Positions 7,433 through 13,078 of a stretch of DNA of 13,078 nucleotides are shown here, piece after piece (positions within the stretch are counted from its first letter, which is position 1; each line of letters begins with the position of its first letter). Source of the DNA: Dehalococcoidales bacterium (GTDB taxonomy: Bacteria > Chloroflexota > Dehalococcoidia > Dehalococcoidales > RBG-16-60-22); contig DAOVRI010000028.1 of assembly GCA_030628245.1 (NCBI GenBank), positions 1-13,078 of the forward strand, written 5' to 3'. The position numbers and the translations under genes were made by a program. The notes beneath the pieces were generated by a model that made no database searches, was not told the origin of the DNA, and saw only the letters and a list, made by a program, of their open reading frames with translations.

Positions 7433-8551
7433 TTAATCGTATTTAATTACCCAGCGCCCTATTACTTTCCTGGCCAGTAAAGCCTTCCGGACCTCGTCGA
7501 GGTCGTCCAGCGTAATCAATCTCGTTACCAATTTATCGGTCTTCAAGAGGCCGGTGTTCATGACTTCCATCAGACTGGGCAGGTCCTCCGTGGGGTGAGT
7601 CTCGCCGTACAGGGTGCCTTTTATCGACTTCGCGTGCAGCGGCGCATAGAAAAGAGGCATACTGGTAACCGAATCAATTGGTGCCACACCGGTAGCAACA
7701 AGGGTACCGCCCGAGCGCAGGGCCCACCATGCCTGCACCTGGGCTCCGGGGTCGCCGGTGGCCTCGATGGCAAACTCCAGTCCTGCCCCTCCGGTGAGCT
7801 CCTTGATGATGGGAACCGGGTCGCCTTTACTGGAATCGATGAAGTGAGTAGCGCCGAACTCCAGAGCTATATCCCTCTTTGATACCTCCAGGTCGACGGC
7901 GACCACCGGGTTGCAATTACGCAGCGCCGCGAAACGGATGGCGTTCAGCCCGATGCCGCCACACCCCCATATCCCTATCGAGTCGCCTTCACGCGCTTGT
8001 GCCACATTAACGACGCTTCCCCACCCCGTGGCCACGGAGCAGCCGAGCTGGCAGAGTTGCTCGGGAGGCAGCTTGACGTGGTCGGGCACACGTATGGCAC
8101 CAACATCAGGCATGACGCTGTGGGTAGCGAAACCGGCGATAAAGCTGCCCAGTCCGACCCTCTTGCCATCCTTATCGGTCAATCGTGAAGTGCCGTCCAG
8201 GAGATTCCCTTCCTGGAAGAATTTCGCGCTCGTCTCGCACAGGTTAGGACGCCCCCTCCGGCACTGGAAACAGTACCCGCAGGGCACCATCCAGCACCCG
8301 ATGACGCGGTCACCCGGCTTTAGCTTGGTCACACCCGGACCTACCTTCTCCACCACGGCACAGGCTTCGTGGCCGGGAACCATCGGAATATCCTGCGGTA
8401 TGTGGCCCAGCCAGACAGAGGCGTCGGAGTGGCAGAACCCGCAGGCCAGCATCTTTACCTGTACTTCGTGCTCGCGGGGTTCATCAAGTTCCAGCTCCTC
8501 TATAGCCATTGGAACCCCGTATTCACGTAAAACGGCAGCTTTAATTTTCAT
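7433..8551 (-). CDS. Zinc-dependent alcohol dehydrogenase (class III-like, mycofactocin/NDMA-type candidate)
   Basis: This is a medium-chain zinc alcohol dehydrogenase of 372 residues. Catalytic zinc ligands are C40, H61 with E62 (GHE motif) and C171 (GCSVATGWGS). The structural zinc site is complete: C91, C94, C97 and C105 (CGYCFQCRRGRPNLC). The coenzyme fold has GCGGIG at 196-201 and an aspartate at the end of the second strand (VVAVD), indicating NAD(H) rather than NADP(H). The spacing and the GRPNLC segment resemble class III and the NDMA-dependent alcohol dehydrogenases, whose bound NAD is reoxidised by mycofactocin. Given the mycofactocin genes next door, it is a candidate mycofactocin-dependent enzyme, but this is inference and an ordinary NAD-linked enzyme is possible. 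The ATG is preceded by AGGAGGA at a good distance. It is the last gene of the leftward operon, 28 bases after the LarA-like gene. Confidence 0.88.
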   Translation of the reverse strand: MKIKAAVLREYGVPMAIEELELDEPREHEVQVKMLACGFCHSDASVWLGHIPQDIPMVPGHEACAVVEKVGPGVTKLKPGDRVIGCWMVPCGYCFQCRRGRPNLCETSAKFFQEGNLLDGTSRLTDKDGKRVGLGSFIAGFATHSVMPDVGAIRVPDHVKLPPEQLCQLGCSVATGWGSVVNVAQAREGDSIGIWGCGGIGLNAIRFAALRNCNPVVAVDLEVSKRDIALEFGATHFIDSSKGDPVPIIKELTGGAGLEFAIEATGDPGAQVQAWWALRSGGTLVATGVAPIDSVTSMPLFYAPLHAKSIKGTLYGETHPTEDLPSLMEVMNTGLLKTDKLVTRLITLDDLDEVRKALLARKVIGRWVIKYD

Positions 8552-8579
8552 TTTTATCCTCCTGCGCTTTTACAACTTA

Positions 8580-9824
8580 CTACCCTGCGCAGTACTGTAT
8601 ATCGGCGTTCGGGTAGACAGCAACTTTCGCCTCAGCCCCATGCCTCTCTTGAAGCAGCTTCAGAACGTCACTCCAGTCATGCACCAGTACCACTCTATCC
8701 GTATCTTCCAGATAGTTTTTACTGGAAAGCTCGGGGTATTCACTGAAGATGATTAATCGGTTCACGTTCGGCGGCGGCTTCATCTGCAGTCTAAGCTGCC
8801 CGCCGATGTCATTCCCGAAGGGCCCCATGAGGTAGTGGGTAATCTGCCCCTCCGGCGCGTTGGCAATAAGAACGACATCACCGCCCTGCTGACTTACCGA
8901 TGGGAAGGCGACCAGCAGGCCGGAAATGGCCTCGTTAGCCTTGGCGAAGGTGTTGGCAATGACAATATCCTTATCTCTGGCCGCGGGAGTAAGGTAGTGG
9001 GATTTAGCATTTTCGAGGGCGGCGGCGTAGGCCGGGGCGGGGGCACCGGCGAAGACAGCCGTCGTCTCTCCCCACATATTAACAACGGCATCAATCTTGA
9101 CATCCAGTCCGACGATGGCCGCCGCTTCGTCTATATCCCGGCGGCGCGGATTATCTTTATAAACACCCATGCCGGTAACCGTATCTTTAACGCCTCCTGA
9201 TTCCGAAGACACCTGGGGAGAGTGCATGGCTACTATCGTTCCGTAGCCCGCCACCCCCGGCAGCACTATCTTGCTGCCGCCGCCGAATCCGGCCATGATA
9301 TGCGGCACGATGGAGCCGATGCCTACTTTCAGGTCGCACTTCATTACCTCGGCATTTATGCGTACTTTAATGCCGCTGGTGGTCGTGCCCGCGTACACGC
9401 ATTTCCCGTACGGGGCATGATTATAGACCGGGAACCGCGCCAGGACATCCTCGCCCAGTTTTTTGGCGAAGTCGAGTCGATTCATCGCCTGATGGCAACC
9501 GCAGGCGGCGATAAAGCGTATCTGACTATCTGCAATTCCGGCCGCAGCCAGCTCCTCCAGGACATGGGGCGCAATCTCCGCCACGCGCGTGACCCGCGTC
9601 ATATCGTCGAAGATGATAACCACCTCTTTTTTCCCCCGGGCGTATTCCCGCAGCGGCGGCATACCGATGAGCCCGGCGATAGCTTCCTTGATTTCGGCAG
9701 GTTTCAGGTGCGGCCGGTCGTACCCCGCCATGTTACAGACTTCCACGTCCCAGCTTTCCGGTAGGGACAAACCCAATTCCTTGACGCCGTGCCAGGCGAG
9801 TTGCGGCAGCTCAATCGTATTCAA
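8580..9824 (-). CDS. larA: LarA-family nickel-pincer racemase homologue (DUF2088-type)
   Basis: This belongs to the lactate racemase family, which uses a nickel-pincer nucleotide to racemise or epimerise 2-hydroxy acids. By position the four key residues of Lactobacillus plantarum LarA (H108, H174, K184, H200) have equivalents here at H111 (GCHQ), H175 (VPH), K185 (GGSK), which carries the pincer, and H201 (AMH). The DDMTR motif (73-77) and the FGGGSKIVLPGVAG stretch (180-193) are also typical. The length of 414 residues is normal. The substrate is not evident: relatives act on lactate, malate, phenyllactate, sugar acids and others. The start is a TTG with GGGAGG nine bases upstream; the next ATG is codon 32, inside the domain, so TTG is preferred. 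LarB, LarC and LarE, needed for the cofactor, are not in the window. It lies 37 bases downstream of the UxaA-type large subunit. Confidence 0.87.
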   Translation of the reverse strand: MNTIELPQLAWHGVKELGLSLPESWDVEVCNMAGYDRPHLKPAEIKEAIAGLIGMPPLREYARGKKEVVIIFDDMTRVTRVAEIAPHVLEELAAAGIADSQIRFIAACGCHQAMNRLDFAKKLGEDVLARFPVYNHAPYGKCVYAGTTTSGIKVRINAEVMKCDLKVGIGSIVPHIMAGFGGGSKIVLPGVAGYGTIVAMHSPQVSSESGGVKDTVTGMGVYKDNPRRRDIDEAAAIVGLDVKIDAVVNMWGETTAVFAGAPAPAYAAALENAKSHYLTPAARDKDIVIANTFAKANEAISGLLVAFPSVSQQGGDVVLIANAPEGQITHYLMGPFGNDIGGQLRLQMKPPPNVNRLIIFSEYPELSSKNYLEDTDRVVLVHDWSDVLKLLQERHGAEAKVAVYPNADIQYCAG

Positions 9825-9861
9825 CGAGTCAAACCTCCCTTACCAGTTAAAAATAACGATA

Positions 9862-11019
9862 CTAGACGCTCAGGCCCAGCGAATGTATGGCGAACTCATT
9901 GTGCCCCAGTACCTCGGCCCTGGTTGCCTTGCCGGAGGCAACCTCTATAATTTCGCGGAAAATCCGTTCGCCGATAGTCTTTATCGAGTCTTTGCCCTCC
10001 AGTATATCACCGGCATTAATGTCTATATTTTCTTTCATACGCCGGTAGATGCCACTATTGGATGAAACCTTTATCACCGGAGCAATCGGGGCCCCCAGCG
10101 GCGTGCCCCGTCCCGTGGTAAAAACGATGACCTGAGCGCCGGCGGCAATCATGCCCGTGTTGCTGACAGCATCATGGGCCGGGCCGTCCATGATTATCAA
10201 TCCTTTTTCTGTTGGCTTCTCCGCGTAACCCACCACCTGCCTGACGGTCGAAGTGCCCCCCTTCAGAACCGCCCCCAGCGACTTCTCCTCGAGGGTGGTC
10301 AGCCCCCCCTCGATATTCCCCGGTGACGGCTCCGAGCCGCGCATATCCACCCCCACCCTCTTCGCCAGGACCTCGGTGGCCGAGGTTATCTCCCGGATAC
10401 GCTTCTCAATCCCCTCATCAGCCGCCCTCCTGCCCAGCGCGTCTTCCGCGCCAATCATTTCCGGCGTTTCCGTAAGTAATACGGTGCCGCCTTCGGTTAC
10501 CAGTATGTCGGCAGCGACTCCCACGGCGGGGTTGGCCGTCAGGCCCGACAGGGTATCCGAGCCGCCGCAGTTGGTGCCGATGATAAGCTCGGAGATATCC
10601 ACCGGCTCACGCCCGGCCGCAGCCGCTTCTTCCAGCAGCCCGGCTGCCAGCGTCTTGCCCTTCTCAACCGTGGCGTTGGTGCCGCCCTCGGCCTGGATAC
10701 TCAATATCTCAAACCGCTGACCCGTTTTGGCTATCTCTCCGGCTATCAGTTCCGGCGTGATTAACTCGCACCCGAGGCCGACCAGTAACACCCCGGCCAC
10801 ATTGGGATGGCTGCAGAAACCGACCATGGTTTTTATTATGTGTTCTTTCTCCTCGCCGAGATGTCCACAGCCGTGAGGGTGGGTAACGCTGACCGTACCG
10901 GGTACGGCCCGGCTTATCATGTCGGCCACTGACGAGGCACAGATTACCGTGGGAAACACCAGCACGTGGTTCCGCGTCCCGACACTACCGTTCCTCCGGC
11001 GGTATCCCATGAAGTTCAC
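9862..11019 (-). CDS. UxaA-family lyase large subunit (altronate dehydratase / sulfolactate lyase type)
   Basis: This is the large, catalytic subunit of a metal-dependent UxaA-family lyase (altronate or galactarate dehydratase, or sulfolactate sulfo-lyase SuyB). Visible landmarks are RNGSVGTRNHVLV (9-21), THPHGCG (46-52), GLGCE (81-85), TNCGGSDTLSGLTANPAVG (149-167), the TTGRGTPLGAP loop (301-311) and MKENIDINAGD (328-338). Cysteines C51, C84 and C151 are candidate metal ligands. The length of 385 residues matches split-type large subunits such as SuyB. The start is a GTG at 11019 overlapping the small subunit's TGA (GTGA), with a GGAGGGG Shine-Dalgarno inside that gene; an ATG nine bases later is an alternative. 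Substrate cannot be settled from sequence; the context with LarA and alcohol dehydrogenase suggests a hydroxy or sugar acid. Confidence 0.88.
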   Translation of the reverse strand: MNFMGYRRRNGSVGTRNHVLVFPTVICASSVADMISRAVPGTVSVTHPHGCGHLGEEKEHIIKTMVGFCSHPNVAGVLLVGLGCELITPELIAGEIAKTGQRFEILSIQAEGGTNATVEKGKTLAAGLLEEAAAAGREPVDISELIIGTNCGGSDTLSGLTANPAVGVAADILVTEGGTVLLTETPEMIGAEDALGRRAADEGIEKRIREITSATEVLAKRVGVDMRGSEPSPGNIEGGLTTLEEKSLGAVLKGGTSTVRQVVGYAEKPTEKGLIIMDGPAHDAVSNTGMIAAGAQVIVFTTGRGTPLGAPIAPVIKVSSNSGIYRRMKENIDINAGDILEGKDSIKTIGERIFREIIEVASGKATRAEVLGHNEFAIHSLGLSV

Positions 11020-11306
11020 GGCCTGTCCCCCCTCCCCCTTAAGCCTTCGACGTTATGTATATGCACGTGCTCTCCCTTCTTTATGCTCGCCGTGGCCTGC
11101 CCGATTGTCTCCCCGTATTTAATTATCCTCTCACCCCACCCGATATCCTGAAGCGCAAATTTATGCCCGAAGGGAATCGACTGCAGGAGTACTATCTTTA
11201 CCGCGCAATCCGCTACTTCAACGTCGATACTATCGCCGCTTTCCAGCGGTCGCACCGCCGTGGCTACATTATCATTCTTATGCAACACGAGCGCACTTAG
11301 CGACAC
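11016..11306 (-). CDS. UxaA-family lyase small subunit (SAF domain)
   Basis: This is a 96-residue SAF-domain protein that forms the N-terminal part of UxaA in fused enzymes and a separate small subunit in split ones (for example SuyA). Motifs are HKNDNVATAV (9-18), IPFGHKFAL (44-52), IIKYGETIG (61-69) and GEHVHIHNVEGLRGRGD (78-94). The domain probably shapes the substrate entrance and helps bind the acid. The start is GTG with a clear GGAGG eight bases upstream. It is the first gene of the leftward operon, about 45 bases from a plausible promoter, and its stop overlaps the large subunit's GTG start, as expected for two subunits made in equal amounts. Confidence 0.9.
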   Translation of the reverse strand: MSLSALVLHKNDNVATAVRPLESGDSIDVEVADCAVKIVLLQSIPFGHKFALQDIGWGERIIKYGETIGQATASIKKGEHVHIHNVEGLRGRGDRP

Positions 11307-11350
11307 TGGTTATTCCTCCGCGCTATTTCCCCTGAGAACATAACAAAACA

Positions 11351-11380
11351 ATTATTACAGGGCGGCAACATTAATTTCAA
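11351..11380 (-). promoter_or_regulatory. Putative sigma70-type promoter of the leftward lyase/racemase/ADH operon
   Basis: On the - strand, TTGAAA (5 of 6 to the -35 consensus) is followed after 18 bases by AATAAT (5 of 6 to the -10 consensus). This would start transcription about 40 bases before the GTG of the SAF-domain gene. The boxes were found by eye in AT-rich DNA, where chance matches are common. Confidence 0.35.
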
Positions 11381-11470
11381 ATCGACCCTAGTAATTCTAC
11401 CATTTTCCCCCGAATATCGCCTGTAAGGCAGTACCGAAGCCGCCGCAGACTCTAATTGAAGCCGATTTTT

Positions 11471-11494
11471 ACGAATCGTTTACATAACGTATCG
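11471..11494. promoter_or_regulatory. Paired ACGWATCG direct repeats, possible regulator site
   Basis: ACGAATCG (11471-11478) and ACGTATCG (11487-11494) are spaced 16 bases start to start. The first also pairs with an upstream CGATT (11463-11467) as a short inverted repeat. The location between two divergent operons would suit a transcription factor site, but the repeats are short. Confidence 0.2.
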
Positions 11495-11534
11495 CAATAT
11501 TAATTAAATATTTACCAGCCCGATGATATATTTT

Positions 11535-11546
11535 TGCCACATGGCA
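11535..11546. promoter_or_regulatory. Small perfect dyad TGCCACATGGCA
   Basis: Two 5-base arms, TGCCA and TGGCA, flank a 2-base centre. The loop is too short for a stable RNA hairpin, so a protein-binding site on DNA is the more sensible reading. It lies about 70 bases upstream of the sensor start codon. Confidence 0.2.
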
Positions 11547-11564
11547 GATTCTTTAATAACCGAT

Positions 11565-11589
11565 GGGCACCTGTTGCCCTAGTTTTTTT
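11565..11589 (+). terminator. Terminator-like hairpin in the sensor gene leader
   Basis: GGGCA (11565-11569) and TGCCC (11575-11579) form a 5-bp GC-rich stem with a 5-base loop, followed by TAG and seven T residues (11583-11589). This looks like a short Rho-independent terminator. No + strand gene ends upstream, so it would act inside the leader of the sensor gene, 24 bases before its ATG, as an attenuator, or end a short untranslated RNA. The stem is short. Confidence 0.4.
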
Positions 11590-11604
11590 ACGCATAGAGA
11601 AGGC

Positions 11605-11613
11605 GGAGGTGAT
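11605..11613 (+). promoter_or_regulatory. Extended Shine-Dalgarno of the sensor gene
   Basis: GGAGGTGAT is a nine-base perfect complement to the usual 3' end of 16S rRNA and directly precedes the ATG at 11614. The core GGAGG is four bases from the ATG, a slightly short spacing. It fixes the start codon, with no better in-frame candidate nearby. Confidence 0.75.
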
Positions 11614-13078
11614 ATGAAAAATATCCTCCCAGGTGCAGGTAACAAACTGAAGGTAAGAACAAAACTGATTATCGGCTTCTCCGCGATTTTAGTCCTCCTG
11701 TGGCTGGTTGGTTTTTATACCTGGGGCATATTCGGTAACCTTAATGGACAGTTCAGCGCCGTGGAAGAGGATATTATTCCGGATACTATCGCCATGACCG
11801 AAGTGGAAACGATATCCAGCGAGATATACCGCGATGTTACGGAATATCTATATCATGATATAGAAGAGGCCAAGAGCAACGCCCAACTCAAGCTGAGTCG
11901 TCTTGAAGAAATCAGACTGGAATATCTGCCGGTAATGGCACTTCCCGGAACAGTAGAGCACGGCAAAGACAGCATACTGGCAGGGAAAATATACGACTTC
12001 TATTTCGCTGCTTCCTGGATAATCGACCTGAAAGAACGCGGGGCTGATTACAGTAAATTACTGGCGCGTGACCGTAATATGTGCCTGCCGGCATTGCTCG
12101 CCATGCAGCAACGGGCCAGCGAGTTAAAAGCGGCCAGTATCGCAGAGCTGACAACGGCAAAAACAGCCTTCGAGAAAGCGTATACCAGCGGCTTACACTC
12201 AACCTCTATCAGCGCCGCCTTGATTACCCTCCTGGCTATCGCGGCTGCCATTTTCACGACAAGGTCAATCGTGCGTCCGCTACATGCCCTGCGCAAAGGG
12301 ACCGAGATGATTGCCAAAGGCAATCTCGATTATAAAGTCGGCACCGATGCCAGGGATGAGATAGGAGAGCTTTCGCGAGCCTTCGACCAGATGACACAGA
12401 GCCTCAGCACCAGCATGACCTCGATAGATAATCTTAACCAGGAAATCGCCGAGCGCAAGCGGTCTGAGGAAAAACAGCAGGCAATTATAAAAACAGCCCT
12501 TGACGGTTTCTGGATTTGCGATTTAGAGGGTAAAATTCTCGAAGTCAACGACTCATATTGTAAGATAACGGGTTATGCGCGCGAAGAGCTACTTGAAATG
12601 TCTATTCAGGACATTGAAGCCATAGAAAAGCCTGAGAAAACTGCTCAACGCATTAAGAAAATAGTGGAGCATGGCTCAGACCGTTTCGAGACGCAGCATA
12701 AACGAAAAGACGGCAAGATAATTGATATGGAAATTAGTGTAAATTATCTGAATATAGGTGAAGGGCAAATGTTCGTATTTGCCCGCGACATCACCGGGCG
12801 CAAGGCGGCGGCGGAGGCTCTAGCTAACGAAGCGATCCGGCGGCGCATCCTCATCGAGCAGTCAAGGGACGGGATTGTTGTCCTTGATCAGAATGGTAAC
12901 GTATATGAGTCTAACCAGCGATTTGCAGAGATGCTCGGGTACTCCCCCGAGGAAGTCCTTCAGCTCCAAGTGTGGGATTGGGAGTTTCAATTTCCGCCTG
13001 AGCAAGTGCTTGATATGATCCAGAGTGTTGATGAGACCGGCGACCACTTCGAGACGCAACACCGACGCAAAGATGGTA
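11614..13078 (+). CDS. Membrane sensor with HAMP and tandem PAS domains (3' partial)
   Basis: The frame is open from the ATG at 11614 to the window end, 488 complete codons, so the gene continues beyond it. Residues about 18-38 form a first transmembrane helix (LIIGFSAILVLLWLVGFY), 41-196 an extracytoplasmic helical sensor region with acidic coiled stretches, and about 197-216 a second transmembrane helix. A HAMP linker follows (about 217-269; RPLHALRKG, EIGELSRAFDQM), then a short coiled stretch, a PAS domain at about 288-397 ending in FARDITGRK, and a second PAS from about 410 with SRDGIVVLDQNGNV and NQRFAEMLGYS. The output domain (histidine kinase, GGDEF or other) is outside the window; a sensor histidine kinase is most likely for this layout. 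It is divergent from the leftward operon, which may or may not be its target. Confidence 0.85.
   Translation, partial: MKNILPGAGNKLKVRTKLIIGFSAILVLLWLVGFYTWGIFGNLNGQFSAVEEDIIPDTIAMTEVETISSEIYRDVTEYLYHDIEEAKSNAQLKLSRLEEIRLEYLPVMALPGTVEHGKDSILAGKIYDFYFAASWIIDLKERGADYSKLLARDRNMCLPALLAMQQRASELKAASIAELTTAKTAFEKAYTSGLHSTSISAALITLLAIAAAIFTTRSIVRPLHALRKGTEMIAKGNLDYKVGTDARDEIGELSRAFDQMTQSLSTSMTSIDNLNQEIAERKRSEEKQQAIIKTALDGFWICDLEGKILEVNDSYCKITGYAREELLEMSIQDIEAIEKPEKTAQRIKKIVEHGSDRFETQHKRKDGKIIDMEISVNYLNIGEGQMFVFARDITGRKAAAEALANEAIRRRILIEQSRDGIVVLDQNGNVYESNQRFAEMLGYSPEEVLQLQVWDWEFQFPPEQVLDMIQSVDETGDHFETQHRRKDG
12679..13078 (+). repeat. Repeated PAS motif FETQHxRKDG
   Basis: Codons for Phe-Glu-Thr-Gln-His-(Lys/Arg)-Arg-Lys-Asp-Gly occur at 12685-12714 and again at 13048-13077, with the 11 bases TTCGAGACGCA identical in both. 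The spacing of 363 bases is one PAS domain plus linker. This points to domain duplication within the gene. Confidence 0.6.

Larger units (their letters stand above)
11307..11613. other. Divergent intergenic region
   Basis: These 307 bases separate the leftward UxaA/LarA/ADH operon from the rightward sensor gene. No coding frame of interest was seen. It is visibly richer in A and T than the genes around it. It holds a plausible - strand promoter (11351-11380), paired ACGWATCG repeats (11471-11494), a small perfect dyad (11535-11546), a terminator-like hairpin with a T-run (11565-11589) and the sensor's ribosome binding site. No tRNA or known riboswitch was recognised. Confidence 0.75.

Noticed and set aside
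7911..8756. A 281-codon + strand open frame opposite the dehydrogenase and the end of the LarA gene
   Set aside because: It is antisense to two well-supported enzymes, spans their junction, and its translation is low-complexity Ser/Pro/Thr-rich with no domain.
9222..9764. A 180-codon + strand frame opposite the LarA-like gene
   Set aside because: His/Arg-rich product with no recognisable fold, fully antisense to a gene with conserved catalytic residues.
11479..11509. A + strand promoter TTTACA ... TTAAAT for the sensor
   Set aside because: The spacer would be 19 bases and the -10 box matches only 4 of 6 positions; too weak to list as a feature.
11565..11579. A sigma54 promoter (GGGCAC...TTGC)
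   Set aside because: The gap between the two boxes is two bases shorter than the fixed -24/-12 spacing, and the sequence is better explained as the arms of a hairpin.
1..13078. An mftA precursor peptide or an mftB gene
   Set aside because: No small frame ending in the IDGMCGVY-type tail and no stand-alone PqqD-like gene was found; the only PqqD-like region is the N-terminus of MftF.
1..13078. tRNA, rRNA, CRISPR arrays or insertion sequences
   Set aside because: No cloverleaf, no regular spaced repeats and no transposase frame or terminal inverted repeats were seen on either strand.

Overview
The window reads as a dense, moderately GC-rich bacterial chromosome segment with overlapping genes, frequent GTG/TTG starts and strong Shine-Dalgarno sites. 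The gene content (a mycofactocin redox cluster with an ETF/FixCX module, LarA and UxaA-family enzymes, a PAS-rich sensor) would fit an uncultured Chloroflexota (Dehalococcoidia-like) or a Peptococcaceae-like Firmicute. That is a guess from gene style, not a phylogenetic result.

Region 1 (1-7384, + strand) is one tight operon that enters from the left edge: a 5'-truncated FadH/Old Yellow Enzyme-type flavoprotein, ETF alpha, a FixC-like ETF:quinone oxidoreductase, a FixX-like ferredoxin, ETF beta, the mycofactocin glycosyltransferase MftF and a radical SAM protein with a C-terminal auxiliary-cluster domain. Four of the junctions overlap. MftF and the OYE-type enzyme mark this as part of a mycofactocin (MFT) locus. 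The core genes mftA, B, C, D and E are not in the window and, if present, should lie to the left. My reading is that the ETF/FixCX set carries electrons between the mycofactocin-linked flavoenzymes and a quinone or ferredoxin pool. This is inference.

Region 2 (7385-7432) is a short convergent gap with a weak hairpin and a curious in-frame repeat of the last eight codons of the radical SAM gene.

Region 3 (7433-11306, - strand) is a four-gene operon read right to left: a SAF-domain small subunit and a large subunit of a UxaA-family (altronate/sulfolactate-type) lyase, a LarA-family nickel racemase homologue with all key residues, and a zinc alcohol dehydrogenase of the type used with mycofactocin. 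Together they look like a catabolic route for a hydroxy or sugar acid of unknown identity.

Region 4 (11307-11613) is a relatively AT-rich divergent intergenic region with a likely promoter for the leftward operon and, on the other side, a leader with a terminator-like hairpin. Region 5 (11614 to the right edge, + strand) is the start of a membrane sensor with two transmembrane segments, HAMP and at least two PAS domains; its output domain is outside the window.
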